Of a DNA stretch of 64,000 bases, positions 10,066 through 22,579 are shown one piece after another; the first letter of the stretch is position 1, and each line of letters starts with the position of its first letter. Source of the stretch: Chaenocephalus aceratus (taxonomy: Eukaryota > Chordata > Actinopteri > Perciformes > Channichthyidae); NCBI GenBank assembly GCA_023974075.1, contig CM043793.1, positions 9,418,788 through 9,482,787 of the forward strand, read 5' to 3'. The position numbers and the translations under genes were made by a program. The notes under the pieces are model-generated. The model saw only the letters and a program-made list of their open reading frames with translations. It searched no databases and was not told the origin of the DNA.

Positions 10066-12540
10066 ACATTGGAGAACCCCAAAGTTTAGGAGAGGACCAA
10101 AACAAATGAAAGCTCAAACATTACAGCCCACCGACAAGCCACTCAAGTCCTCTTAATCCTTGGATACAAAATATAAAAAGGACACTGAAATGCACCACAC
10201 GCATTGACATCACCACATGAAAAGTAGTAGTAGGGATATCCTGGCCTTCTATCATTTTCTCAGTTTTTGACATCACATCAAAAGCTATTTCCCTGGAGAT
10301 ACCCCCAGGTGGAAGCCCATCTGTTGAGGCCTGATCTCTGTGATAGCACATCACTCTTCGTTTCATTTCCCCCCCCTCGTCCCCTTCTACTGACCCCTTT
10401 CCCTCATTTCCTGTCCTCCTCCAGCCATCATCTGAGCGTTCACATCCCAGTATTGAGACGTTACAGAGTCTGGGATATTGTAGTCAGACTGTTGACTGCC
10501 ACCCCCCCTTCCCACAGCCCAGCCTCCCTTCCCCAGACATGAGCCCTGATACCTTAATCACTTTTGACAGCAGAAGTGGCTGCCATCACATCCCCTGCTG
10601 TCTGGGTCTGCAGCTCATCACCTTGACTTAATAAAGTCTGTCAGATGAAACGGGCCTGCTGACAGTGGTCCCTTCCCTCAAATCCCTGTTCTGACCACAG
10701 TTTATTACATACTAAAGGTTAAAAACACAGGGTTAGTGTAGGCCATGTCCACCCTGAAGTGGATTCATTTAAAATTGTCGGGATTTGACAAACTCACAGA
10801 TCAACGCTATAGTTTTCAGGGTACTTTCTGAGAAATTGCAGTCCATATTGAAACTCTGAAAGAATATCCATGGATCATCTGTACTGATGTTCCTGTTTAG
10901 AGCTGTAGCCAATCCCAGAATGCATTTGGTGATACACACTAGACAGTTAAATGGATTCATCTTAACAAATGGATTATCGTTCTGTATTATTTGTCAGTTA
11001 AATCATACTTTTAAGCCACTACGCCAGTGTTTTACAAGGCCAATTTGAGCCCACAGGTCCAAACTCAGTTGCTCAATCCACCTGCTCCTTACTCTTACCT
11101 GGTCGCATGGTACCTCATTAACAGTGAAACACAACTGGCTATGGTTAATAGCTCTAATAACCTGTGTTACAATCTATCAAATTACATGTGGTCATGCTGA
11201 ATTCCCAGGCAAGTTGGCATGGGTTTCCTAGATTCTCATCAACCACCTGACCAGAACACAGCGATAGAAAATTAGTTTTTGTGTCTTTGCCTTGGACACA
11301 CAACTTCTCATGGCCATTGAGATGTTATTCTGGTAGCTAAGCAGCACCACAGGTTGGGAAACACTTGTTATACTAGTAAGAAGCTCTGTGGTTTAGTGAC
11401 AGTATCTCCATGAGTCAAATGACTGCTTTTACATTTTTCTGTCATGATTTAAAAAAAAATCGAAAAATGAAGGAAAGTATTCATTTAGCACAACCTCTAC
11501 ACCAGACACATTTGGGAAAATAAGAATGAATGACTGTCATTGTAGCCTTTACAATGGTACAGGTCATGACATACTGTATGTATCTAGAAATGCGGCCACC
11601 AAACAGGCAGGGCTTTGGATTGAGGTAGGAAACCTTTAACAGAGGAACAAGTTCCTTCTATGATGAACTGAGTCACTCAAAAGCAACACATATGGTTGGT
11701 GAGGAAACAATGATATTAAACATGTGTACACAGAAGTGAGGCTAATATCAAACAGAAAGCCAGTATGAAAATCTTTAAAGCAGCAGTTAGGGGTTCTTAA
11801 GGAAACGTGGACATTCTCTGTTGAGATCTTAAGTTCATGGACAAGAAAAAGGAAACTATAGACCTTTTAACTACGTAAATAATACATTAGATTGCTATTG
11901 TGACAGAAACCCCATACAAACTTTTCAAAGGTCATTTAAGGAGTGTGAGGCCTCCAGTTGACCTGCTGGCAGGTGATGAAATGAAACCTGACACATACTA
12001 ATACAGATATATTACTCAAGCTACTGTCACCATTAGCAACAGAAGTGACTGAAGTGATGATGAACTGAATTGTAACTTTGGAAATTACAGCATCATATCC
12101 CTCTGGTGCCACATTTTTACTTTCTAACAAACCCTTTTAAAAACAGTTCAGAATGAACAGCCTCAAGGGTCTGTTTTCATCACCTGTTTTCTCTCCCAAC
12201 CCAGTCTCTGCAATCACAAAGCAGCAAATATAACTTCATGCATATAGCCCTGCAGAAGAATGATTGGTTGCGTGTTTTGAAAAATTGTTCGTCACTTTTT
12301 TAAACTTGGATAATGAGCCTTCTGAGCATCATTGTAATATAGCAGTACATTCATTGTAGTGAACAAGCTTGGTGTTAAATGTTCAATTCCCAGGCAGTAA
12401 AATAAGTTTAAATTAAATTGAAAAATAAAGATTATTATCAGAATTTATCAAAGGTTGCTAGTTGTTATCCAGGCAGGATAAAAAAGGATAAAATAATTGT
12501 CAATGTAAAATCTTAGGAATTAAAGTTGCTGAAAGTACCA
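10066..12540. other. Unannotated stretch
   Basis: Unique-looking sequence with a pyrimidine-rich patch at 10340-10560. No exon with a protein match, RNA or known repeat was recognised. Confidence 0.45.
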
Positions 12541-12556
12541 TATTTATTTCCCCCCT

Positions 12557-12705
12557 GGTAGCTCTCTCCCTGGTAAAGCTCTCTCCCAAGAGCTGGGTTT
12601 TTCCTCTGTAAGGTTCTTTCAAACTTGGTAAATATCTCTCGAATTTCGTTGTTGAATGCTGAGTGAATTTCTTTGTTGAATGCTGAGTGAATTGTTTGTT
12701 GAATG
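12557..12705. repeat. Short degenerate tandem repeats
   Basis: Two local arrays: CTCTCTCCCTGGTAAAG-like words near 12560-12590, and about three copies of GTTGAATGCTGAGTGAATT at 12645-12705. Confidence 0.6.
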
Positions 12706-12766
12706 ATTATAACCCAGCCACCTATGAGGATGGTCCTCTGAATTCATGCTGGACATAGGTGTGTAT

Positions 12767-12867
12767 CAGGGTTTCCGTTAGCCGGTAATTACCGTTTTTT
12801 AGCTGGTAAAATGTATTAAAAACCGGTAAATTCAAAACCTGCCGGTCAAAATGTCCGGTAATAATTA
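12767..12867 (+). mobile_element. hAT-like left end (CAGGGTTTCCGTTAGCCGG)
   Basis: Begins CAGGGTTTCCGTTAGCCGG, with CCGGTAA/TTACCGG words typical of a fish hAT family. It is cut off at 12868 where another element starts; no right end was found. Confidence 0.5.
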
Positions 12868-13295
12868 GGGATGCTCCGATCAATTGGCCACCGATCATTA
12901 TCGGCCACCGATCATTATCGGCCGATATTCACTCTTAATAGTTTGATCGGTGCTCTCTATAAAGGCCGATCAGGAGAGCTGGATCTGATCGATATGGACA
13001 AAAACGCGAGTGAAGTATAACTGGACGCGAGAGAGAAATCAGAGATCAGCTGCTGAGTCTGATGGAGACCTGCAGCTCTGCATGATCACCTGAAGCCCCG
13101 CCCACTGTTTAGCGAGCTGACGGGGCTGTCAGGAGAGAGGGAGGGAGAGAGGATCCGTTTATCCCGTGTTATTATCCAAAGTTAATGTAAACTTTTGAAT
13201 AATGTACTTCATCTACTATAAGTAGTTTGTTTGAATGTAATAATTATGTTGTTTGTGGAAGCGCATCATTTATTGAAAAATGAATCTGAACTTTT
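12868..13295 (+). mobile_element. hAT fragment, TAGGGATGCTCCGATC family (left end only)
   Basis: Starts TAGGGATGCTCCGATCAATT and carries ATCGGCCGATATTCACTC. It shares internal sequence with the complete copy at 43537-44285, there in inverted order. No matching right end; it breaks off at the tandem array beginning at 13301. Confidence 0.7.
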
Positions 13296-13300
13296 CGATT

Positions 13301-13770
13301 TTAATGTCACAACTGAATTGGGCAGTTGAAGTTAGCTTTTACGGCCCCTACACACGGCGGCGTGCGTTGACGCTTCAACGCTTCTGCCCATTCACTTTGA
13401 ATGGAGTGACGTCACGCTTCGCCGAACTGCATTGTGGGAGCAAAGCGTAGCTCGCTTCAAAAGTAGAGCAATGTTCAACTTTTGAAGCTTCGACGGAAGC
13501 GTCAGCCAATCGAATCATATGCCAGTACAAGCTCTAGCAAATCAAACCACTGCTTGTGTGTCCGGGGCGGGAGATTCAGGTGATTGGTTGTTGGTCGAGC
13601 TTCAGACATGCCCGCCGGCCAGCGTCAACGCACGCCGCCGTGTGTAGGCGCCGTTAATGTCACAACTGAAGAGGGCAGTTGAAGTTAGCTTTTAATGTCA
13701 CAACTGAAGAGGGCAGTTGAAGTTATACTTTTAATGTCACAACTGAGAGGGCAGTTGAAGTTACACTTTA
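13301..13770. repeat. 40-bp tandem array, about four units, split by a MITE
   Basis: The unit is AATGTCACAACTGAAGAGGG followed by CAGTTGAAGTTAGCTTTT. Unit 1 is at about 13301-13341 and units 2-4 at 13654-13770. Removing 13342-13653 and one TTA restores an unbroken array. Confidence 0.88.
13342..13653. mobile_element. PIF/Harbinger-type MITE, copy 1
   Basis: 312 bases with 32-base terminal inverted repeats (CGGCCCCTACACACGGCGGC then GTGCGTTGACGC) differing at one base. It is flanked by the 3-bp duplication TTA (339-341 and 654-656 of the 13-kb block), as PIF/Harbinger elements make. No coding capacity. The same family is at 19828-20144 in opposite orientation. Confidence 0.88.
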
Positions 13771-14249
13771 GTATAATAAATGTAAAACTGTGAATTGAGG
13801 TTTCATATTAGAAAATGACCACAGCATGAAATATTCTGTATGATTGTCATGTTGTAACGAGAGAAGGTAAAACCCTGTACAAGTGTGGACCAATTTTTCT
13901 TCAAATAAACTGATCCCACCCTTTGGATTGGGACAACTTAAAAGAAATCTGTGTTATCCTCTCCTGCTTGAAAGGTAAGAAATGCACAACTACCACTCTC
14001 ACACTTAGGTAGGGCCCCATCTCATTACTGATACCAAAATCCTTCGGGATCACTTAAACAGATTTAGCGGGTCGACTGAATTGAAACAGCAGTTAATTGA
14101 ACCTGGTTCTTCAGGAGTTAATAGAGGTGAGACCTTGCTGATCGTTGGTGGATCTTAGCCAAGCAGTAAACTTACATAGACTCAATAACTTTTGTTAGGT
14201 CAATTAGTAGGTCTGAGTAATTTGCCGGAATAAGTTAACAGGCCTCCCG

Positions 14250-14532
14250 ACTCTCACCCCCCCCAGCTGTGTCTTGTCTTGTGATTAGTCTTGTATCTGT
14301 ATAGTCTTGTCTTCCCTTGTGCTTGTGGTTGTTGCATGTTCCTTTTGGTTTTCCCTGGGCTCCTATACCTCGTGTTCGTGTTTTTTTCCCTGTTTGTGCA
14401 TGTTCTGTTTTTCCTTGTTTTCTAGGTTATCGGCCCATTTGTGGATTAAAGCTCGCTTTTCGTTCAAACTTCTTGACCTCTTGTTTTGTACTGCGTTTGG
14501 GTCCTGCATCCCAACCAAACCCTGACATCATG
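14250..14532 (+). repeat. LTR-like or 3'-end-like repeat fragment
   Basis: T-rich, CTTGT-repeating sequence ending GGGTCCTGCATCCCAACC, then CCTGACA. It resembles the ends of fish gypsy-type LTRs (compare 28226), but no matching start is seen. The ORFs here are low-complexity. Confidence 0.4.
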
Positions 14533-14539
14533 GCTGGAA

Positions 14540-15590
14540 CAGCATTGCATTACAAATATCAAGTTAGCTGTTGACATCGCAATGCTCCTCATAAATGACA
14601 CAAGTGACTTCTGTAGAAATTGCCAATATGTATTTCTGTGCAGGTGTTCATTTCCTCAGTCATGTTCTGGTCACGTATCGATGACTGGCAGTAGTTTGAC
14701 TTGGCAAACCTTTTATAACTCATTATGTCACTTTCTAATATGAAATGTCAAAGCTGTCAAGGCGTGATTAGGAATCCCTGCCATTAATCTGAGAAAGTGA
14801 GAAACATAATGGAAGGCACTATCGCAGGAAGAATGGAGCCCAGATGAAGAGTATTCTTCCAAAGGCCTTAATATCCAGTTTAAATTGCTGATTGATATTT
14901 TAAGAAAATTAGCTGGGCTGCCTGTTCTTTTTGTAATTGTGTAGCCAAGTATCGCTTGAGGACAGGTGAACATGGTTTAAATAACATTAGAAAATGCACG
15001 CTTTCTCATCTGGTAACAATAAACCCTCACAACCTTGCTTTCCTCTTTCCGACACTCACGTGTCCACAGCTGTCTCACAGCAACAACTCAACTGACGCAA
15101 GGTTTTAGAAGACTTTTCATTGACCAGCACTTGGTTTCACCGACTAAAACCAAGAACAGATGAACCGGAAAAAAAAAGGTTCTTTCCATAATGTGGCCTG
15201 TCAGTGGCGAAAATAATAACTTTTACATTGATGCGCGCAATCTTCTCTTATTAGTTTCAAGACAACAATGTTATTGAAGCAAGGTGATCATTAACGAAAA
15301 ACATTATCTTGCTTATTACATGGTTACCTACTGAACAAACCAATGACTTGATTCACAATGTTGATTTCAAAATGATCTTTTTGCTCCCCCTAAGAAGAAA
15401 ATAGTCCGTTCCACTGCGTACCAACTGCTGGAACTGGGCGACATTAACGTAACTTAAAATGAAAAGCAGCACTAGTCGAGATTTTCTGTAACCGTCCAAG
15501 TCTGTTCACATTTTCTTTACCTTCTTTTCTTTACAAGCCCATACCATTTTCCTGTCTGTCTTCTGTTGATTTATCTCGCCACAAATATAA
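14540..15590. other. Unannotated stretch
   Basis: No coding, RNA or repeat signal is recognised beyond short AT-rich runs. Confidence 0.45.
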
Positions 15591-15594
15591 ACAT

Positions 15595-15860
15595 TTAAAT
15601 TCCAAACGTATTCCATGGTGTCTTCTGAAGGAGAACACGTATGTTATCTGTCTACAGCTGAATTTAAATTTACCAGACTTCTTTGATTGATATGACTGCA
15701 CATAAACCCTTAATCCTACTCAGCAACGGTCTGTTCTCCGTAGTAACAGTCTGTTCTCCTTAGCATTGGTCTGTTCTCCTTAGCATTGGTCTGTTCTCCT
15801 TAGCATTGGTCTGTTAACGAAAATTAACAACCCCTGGAATGTCCAAATTTACCAGCATCA
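15595..15860. repeat. Dispersed repeat copy containing a 20-bp tandem array
   Basis: Flanking words (GTATTCCATGGTGT near 15610, AACAACCCCTGGAATGT near 15830) are shared with 24483-24600, so this is a second copy of one family. Inside, GTCTGTTCTCCTTAGCATTG is repeated about four times at 15729-15811. Confidence 0.6.
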
Positions 15861-16309
15861 AGCAGTCAGTATGTAGAAGAAGAAATACAGACATGCCCTT
15901 AAAACCCAGCTCCCCCTCCACCAGCACCACTGCTGCTGCTAGCCTACTGACACTAGAAATGTTCAACTTCAACTATTATCCAGTATTTGTATCAATGTAA
16001 AGGTCTTCGTCTTTTTGCTCATCCTGCACATATAAAGGAGATCTTGAAACAGAGAAAGGCCCGTCCAGCTGCAGCAGCCATACGACCTTTATTTCTGCTG
16101 AGTATACAGTTCGTGCTGCATTGGTCCAGTGCGGTGGATTTTATTGATGTATCTATTTCCGGGAGAGGGTTGGTGGTGCAGGTCAATTCCATTCCATTAC
16201 ACCTGGCCTGTGTAGTGTCAACATGCCTCAGCCTGAGGCACACACTCTGAAAGATTGTTTGGAGTTGAAAGGAGGAAGGCTTGCTTTTTTATCAAACCTC
16301 GCTGGGCTG

Positions 16310-16527
16310 CTGGGAGATTGAGCTAATCGCTTTGACCTGCTCATAGGGAGGGAGGGGGGGGCAGGAGCTCCAACAAGCCGTTTAGGACAGAGAATGAATA
16401 CACATACTATACAGAGATGCTGTTTGAGAAACCAATGTGAGTTTGGAAAATTGCACAATATAAATTTATTCTAGTAGACCTCAACGATGAAATTATGATC
16501 AGTAGAAATGGCCATGACATGGGCCCT
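16310..16527 (-). mobile_element. TTAA-type element family B, end fragment
   Basis: Reverse complement of 28331-28530. It ends GGCCATGACATGGGCCC, followed by TTAA at 16528-16531, and includes the G-rich tract before AGCTCCAACAAGCCG. Only one end of the family is present. Confidence 0.75.
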
Positions 16528-16544
16528 TTAAAATATTTTCATAC

Positions 16545-17870
16545 AATCATACCATTTTGGATTCGTTTGTATTATTACGTGTGGACAGGAGGGTGACGGT
16601 AACCAGCAACCATTTATTTTCACAACTTATTTTCTTTTTTTGGGTCATATTTTTCACTGTTGTCCACCTTTTATAAAGCCAACACCAAAAGCACACACGG
16701 GGTGAAGTATATTGATAGATACAGTATTGCTTGATGTATATCGTTTTTATACCTTTTTTTTCAGCCCACACACATCTGGACCAAGTCTGTGTTTCAGAAT
16801 TTCTCATAAGGCCTTAGTGTGTTTTAGCCCGCTCAGGAGGAGGTAATGAGCCTTTACTTCAAACCCTATTACCCAGCAGTCTTTGCTGAGACCCTTCCCC
16901 ACCATGCTTGGTTACCATACAGTTTGGTCAAATGGAGAATGAAATATCCGATATTCCCCTCTCCCCTCCCTTCCTCCTCTGAAAATGAAAGCAATTAATG
17001 TATCAAGAATATGAATGTAATGAGGTAATATCTTCAGAATCCTATAGAGCCTGTTTTATGATCTGTTTTGGGCCGTTGTAGTGTGGTTGCCCCCTGTCAG
17101 CCACCTTACCCTACAGACTAAGCTACTGCTGCTATACAATTATGCGATTCGTCCATGTTTTTGTTCAGAATGCTCCACAATTAAGAGATTATATTATGCA
17201 GAAAAAAGAAAATCACAAATAAAAAAGAAAAGCCTTTCCAAGAAGGATAAAAACAGGAGGAATCTGTTGACGTATACAGTCTTAATAGAAATATAGATGC
17301 AGTAGAAAAGCAGGAAATTACAAAGAAACAAAGCAGGAGATTGAGCTGCAGTATAGAACTAAAAAATGCTGTATGGATTTTTCCCGTCAAAAGACCGTCA
17401 GAGCATCAACTCCCACACAGCAACATACAGGCTCTGATAATATAGACTTTTCCTAAGTGTTATCTCATAGAAGGTTGCGAGTTAAAGCCGCACAATCCCC
17501 ACACAAGGTCACACCATTTCTATCTTTATCACAAGCATAAAGCCATTCGTGGTGCTGCAGTGGCATTAACAGCTATTGCTTCTCGTGCCAGCACAGACTA
17601 CACTTTATTACTCATCAAGGGGATGAAATGATTGTGCCCATAGGCTGTGAAAGCTTATCGGTGTGTGCACGTGCTTATATGTGATCAACATTAAGTGATT
17701 ATCAGTTGCCGTCAATCAGTCACAGTGGCAAGCCGTGACCTTTTTTATATACCTAGGCCCTCTGACCCCCCCCCTTCCCTTGAAAAAAAAATAACAGTTA
17801 TTACGTCACAGCGTATACTTCAGCGGAATATCAAAACACCGGTCAAGAATGAGAGTGATTAGTCAAGCAT
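16545..17870. other. Unannotated stretch
   Basis: AT-rich with no supported features. Short ORFs have no family resemblance. Confidence 0.45.
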
Positions 17871-17874
17871 ATCC

Positions 17875-19695
17875 TGTTGTGTCTCGTCAAATGTGTTAGT
17901 TATGTTTATGTATTGTGTCTGTCATTTCCTGTTTTATTTTGTACTTACCTCTTTTCTTTCATTTCAGGCCCTGTTTTCTTTCTCCCCCTGTGTGTTTTTC
18001 CCGCCATCATCAGCGTCTGCCCCGCCCCGGATTGTTTCCACCTGTTCCCACTCACCTCATGTTTAAATAGTCCTGTCTCTCCCCTGTCCTGTGTCAGTTT
18101 GTCTTGTTTGTTTCCCTGAATGGTCGTGCCAAGCCTCAGCTCTGAAAGGGTCGCTTTTCACTCATGTCAGGTTTTGTTATGTTTGTCTATTTTGTTAGGT
18201 TTAAGTTTTTATTAAGTCCTCTTTTTGCTACGTTAGTTTTTTCCTCCTTGTGAGCGCTTTTTTTTATTTCCACTACCTACTCTATTAAGAGGGATTACCT
18301 GGGGCCTCATTTATAACGCCGTGCGTAGGATTCACGTGGGAAGGTTGCTTACGTAGTAGAAATCCAACAAATAGGTACAGACATTTTCCGACATTTTCCG
18401 ATTCACCAAATATTGCGTACCGGCGAGGAAAGTGCGTACAGCACTTCCTACGCCGGTTTCCCTTTATAAATCACAATCGACTCGAAATGCAGTGCAGCTT
18501 TTGCGGGCTTCACGTAACGCCCATATTTGCCTATAAATAGTCAAAGAAACGCCCATTCATTCATTCTGACTGACTGACTTTATGAAGAAGATCGCAGGAA
18601 ATGGACAGAACAGCTAAAAAAGACATCTCACACCGTGTCAGATTTTGGTTATTTTGGGGAGGTCGAGATAAATCATATTGTTTAGTGGATGCAGTTTGAA
18701 CCAGAGTAGCAGCATGGAGGTCGGATCGTCTCCAAAATAAATAAATAAGTGGCCCGAAAAAGGTTAATGATAAAAAGAATACACATAGCCTTCCTCAGGC
18801 AGTGTGTTTGTACCGGGGACAGGAGACCCCCCCCTTGATGAGAAACTGTAGGAAATGATCGGAGAATCCCTCCGGAGTGGAGTCATGACGACTGGATCTG
18901 AATTATGTTTTCGTATTTGGTTGTTTGTGTCCCAGCTGTCGATCAGCTGTGCGCAGTGTCTCTACTGCAGCAACTCTATATCCACCAGTTAGAGGAAATA
19001 CAACTAATGTGTTGTGTTATATCAGCTGTACAATTTACCACATGGTGTTCTTAGTTTCCATACCTCCTGTGTTTTATGAGCGACTTATCAAGTCTTAGCA
19101 AACGGCATAAAACATGATTAAACATGGTGGTATATAAAACCATGCTGGTACAACCTATAGAAATGCAAAACCGCATCATTTATGAGAAAACATTTCATAA
19201 CATTATCACAACATATTCGAGGTGGTTTTAAATAACATCCGTATTTATTTATTTCTCCAAGTTATGTGTTTGTGTGCACTGAGCAGTCTCAAACAGGCGT
19301 TTGTTTAATCATTTTAAGATTGGCTTTAATCAATGTTTAAAAAATGAATTCTTCATATATGATAAATGAGAGGTAACATTTTGTTTATGGTATTATTTCC
19401 ACATATTGCTCTCCATTCTTCCTTCTGCCAACGGTGTCGCAGTTTCTCGTCTCTCCCGTTTTTGTGCTTAGTGCGTACGCATGGGTTAGAGTTTGCGTGG
19501 AGGACCGCACGTTTTCCCGTCAAGTTAGTATTTTATAAATCGCAAACATTGCGTAGAAACTGGCGTACGCCATTTTTTGAGCGTATATCCCTTTATAAAT
19601 GAAACCCCTGATCTGATAAAATAAATACACTTTTTTATTACATTCAAGACTTTGTCTCTGGGTCGTGCATTTGGGTTCATCAGTTTGTGTCGAGG
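17875..19695 (+). mobile_element. LTR-like retroelement remnant split by a nested element
   Basis: The left part (17875-18298) has gypsy-LTR-like features: TG start, a CACCTGTTCCCACTCACCTC stretch, TTTAAATAG and a downstream T-rich leader. The right part (19611-19695) continues with AATAAATACAC and GGGTCGTGCATTTGGGTTC, as in the 3' part of such LTRs. No retroviral-type genes are present. Assignment rests on pattern resemblance. Confidence 0.5.
18299..19610. mobile_element. 1.3-kb inverted-repeat DNA transposon, class uncertain
   Basis: The left end reads CTGGGGCCTCATTTATAACG; the right end on the opposite strand reads CAGGGGTTTCATTTATAAAG. Subterminal words (GCGTACG, TGCGTAGAAA) also repeat. 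It interrupts the LTR-like sequence. The target duplication is not clear (CTG at most), so the superfamily is left open. No intact ORF. Confidence 0.65.
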
Positions 19696-19827
19696 TCCTG
19701 ATATATTCTTTATTATTATTTGTTATTTTGTTGTTTTTGTATTTTTAATCTAGCATTATTAACTCTTGTTAATGTTTAATTGCTTGCAGCTATCCCCAAA
19801 TGTTCAATCGTGCCATCAGGTATGTTA

Positions 19828-20144
19828 CGGCCCGTCCACACAGCGGCGTGCGCTGACGCTTGCCGGCGGGCGTGTCTGAAACTCGACCAACAACCAATCA
19901 CATGAATCTCCCGCCCCTGACACACAAGCAGCGGTTTGATTGGCTAGAGCTTGTACTGGCATATGATTCGATTGGCTGACGCCTCTACCGAGGCGTCAAA
20001 AGTTGAACATTGCTCAACTTTTGCAGCGAGCCACGCCAGCTACGCTCCACGTCGCTTCCCACGATGCATTTCGGCTAAAAGTGACGTCACCCCATTCAAA
20101 GTGAATGGGGAAGCGTCAACGCACGCCGCTCTGTGGACGGGCCG
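19828..20144. mobile_element. PIF/Harbinger-type MITE, copy 2
   Basis: Ends CGGCCCGTCCACACAGCGGC and its inverted counterpart, flanked by TTA (19825-19827 and 20145-20147). The internal sequence is the reverse complement of copy 1 (13342-13653), with shared words such as GCCAGTACAAGCTCTAG. Confidence 0.88.
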
Positions 20145-20147
20145 TTA

Positions 20148-20782
20148 CTTTGAGGTCCATGATATGAAAATGAAAAAAACATGTTCACCTATCTCCCTGT
20201 TTCCGCTCCCATAACTACGGCGGCCGAAAGGTGCCAACAGCCCAAAACACTTTCATTAGGAGAAACGCTTCAGAAACTATGCAAATCTAAAAACTCCAAT
20301 GTGCCAAAACACATGCAAATAAAGAAACGTCTTCTCCAACTTGACAACACACTGATTATAAAGTTGGCCACTTAACATTTTGAAACAGGCTAACTGCCAA
20401 CAGTTATCCTGTTTCATAATGCCATGTCCAAGCCATTTGCAAGACTTCCTTCCATTTCTTTCCCACATTTATACTGATTTTCCTTCCCTCAATTCATGTC
20501 CTCTCCTCATTTCCGATCCTTTTTTGACCCCCCCCCCCCCCCCCATGGGTCACCATCCCGTTTAACTCCACTTGCAATCTAATCTTTTGCAGAGTACATA
20601 GGTACTTTAATTTTCCTAAGGGAGATTGAGGCATCCATTAGCTTATATTACACATACAAAACAATGATACACTCAGGAATAACGTACACAACATAAGAAA
20701 TAAAAACAGAATAACTTGTAATTGCTCTTTAATCTTAACGCCACAGGAGGAGCTAGTTGAAAAGTAGCTGTGGGCCTGTGGG

Positions 20783-20819
<37 letters not shown>

Positions 20820-21284
20820 TTTTATTTGATGTAAAGTCGAAACCATTTGAGACAGGCACCATTAATGGAAGGTAAATCTCCCCCACTATCAAGCCCTTCC
20901 ACTCTGATGGATAAGATGCGATCATCCAGAGGGCAAGGGCCAGCCGGTGAAAAGGCTGTGGAAAGGGTATCAGGGGAAGGGTCTTAGCCCTGTGCACTGA
21001 CCTTCTGCCTACGTCTGATGCATTTACTGCAATTCCATTTGCTTTGAATGGTTAGAGGCTGCTAAAATGTTAAGGTTACAATTGTATAAATGCCTGTAGC
21101 ATGTAGCAAAAATATATGTGTTTTTTTCAAGGAAATGTAGTCACACTTGCTCAGCATACAGTACAATGTAGACTTTGTTGACCAATCCTTAGTGAAAGGT
21201 TCAGGATTCTGCTTTACAGGGAAATCAGAATACAAATAAATGTCTTTGTCCCACAGAGGGAAAAGAGAACATATAACGTTTAAC
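20148..21284. other. Mostly unannotated; C-run and GT microsatellite
   Basis: Holds a run of about 18 cytosines near 20527-20544 and a GT tract near 20787-20817. Otherwise nothing is recognised. Confidence 0.6.
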
Positions 21285-21288
21285 TTAA

Positions 21289-21600
21289 AGAAGAGATATA
21301 ATGCTCGTTTTCAGGTTCATATTCGTATGTTGTGTCTCTACTGTGACATGTCTCCATGCTTTAATGTTCAAAAGCTCTTTATTGTTCTCATACTGCCTGT
21401 GCTGCAGCACCTCTTTTCACCCTCTGTCTGAAACCAGAGCTGTCCGGCTCTGTTGTGATTGGTCAACTGCTTAGAGATTTCCCACTCCTTTGCATATCAC
21501 GTAAAAATGGGGAAGAATGGGAACTTTGGAATTTTAGCCTTTTGCAAACCTTTTACATGCAAAATAACCTACATTCAACACTACACACTAAAGACAATTA
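21289..21600 (+). mobile_element. TTAA-type MITE family A copy
   Basis: Follows TTAA (21285-21288) and reads AGAAGAGATATAATGCTCG, then the family words CATGTCTCCATGCTTTAATG and CTGCCTGTGCTGCAGCACC. The right end is worn, so its boundary is approximate. The ORFs over it are not genes. Confidence 0.75.
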
Positions 21601-21609
21601 CATGTATTT

Positions 21610-22240
21610 TGTGTGTGTGCAGCATGTACCATTTCTATTTACATTGCACCTATGGAAAGCTACATTTAGGACCATCTTGTCAGTTTCAGTCCAGCTCTTG
21701 AGTTCTTCATTCAGTAGTCATTGCTTTTACTTGGGATGTATGAAACTGTCTGGGGAGCTTTTAGGAAGATTGCAAGCAGTACTCCATAAATGACTCAAGA
21801 ATCTTAGACTTGCCCCATTGTCTGACGCTGACATACAGTAAAGCCTGTTTCAAAGTGAGGACCCCTAAAGGAAATAAACTCCTACAGCACTCATGAAGCT
21901 GCTGCCTGATTTATTATCACCAGACATAGTACAGTATATTGGGATAACAGTGAGAGTGAAGTAGAGCGTTTACAAACAGTGCCAGAGTTAATTGGCTGGT
22001 TGCTTCCAAAGTGGAGTTAACAATAAACGGAGAAGAGCTAAAAGGGATGAGAGACTGGACAGATGTGGCTGATCATTCACTGCACACTCTGAGATGAGTA
22101 AATATATTAGGAGGTGATGTGCGCAGGGTCCACAATCCTTTAAACACCAAAGAATTGCTAAGAAGAAAAACTAATTGTATGATTCATATATGACAGTGGA
22201 GGACTAGTAAGTGATTAAACTTTCTCAATTCCAAAATTAG
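21610..22240. other. Unannotated stretch
   Basis: No supported feature. Confidence 0.4.
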
Positions 22241-22254
22241 AATAGACTAGAGAG

Positions 22255-22570
22255 AGTGATTGAGTGTTGCCTTCACTGGCTCTCAACATGGCGATTGTTG
22301 GGCTGCGGCTAGCAGCTAATGGGCTAACAGTACAAACAACTGAAACTTAGAGTGGTGACTGAAAATGTCTTTTTGTAGGCTAACCCGGAAGTGAGCATTG
22401 CAAGGGGTTCATCACATTTTGGACTATTGAAGAACATCTCTTAAGCTCTGTTAACCACAGACCTTATTTTTAGGCCTTAAAACATTCAAAAAACCCCTCT
22501 TTGAGACAGGGAACCGGTAGTGATAACATGCTTACTAATTTCCAGACCTTATCAGATGTTAACATATGTC
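22255..22570. repeat. Probable dispersed repeat (shared with 53640-54080)
   Basis: Shares words with 53640-54080, for example ACCACAGACCTTATTTTTAGGC against ACCGCAGACCTTGTTTTAGGC, and the nearby GGAAGTGAGCATTGCAAG against GAAGTTAGAATCGCAAG. Class unknown. Confidence 0.45.
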
Positions 22571-22579
22571 AAATTGTTC

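Noticed and set aside
12868..13295. Complete hAT copy
   Set aside because: Only the left terminal repeat is present; no matching right end before the tandem array.
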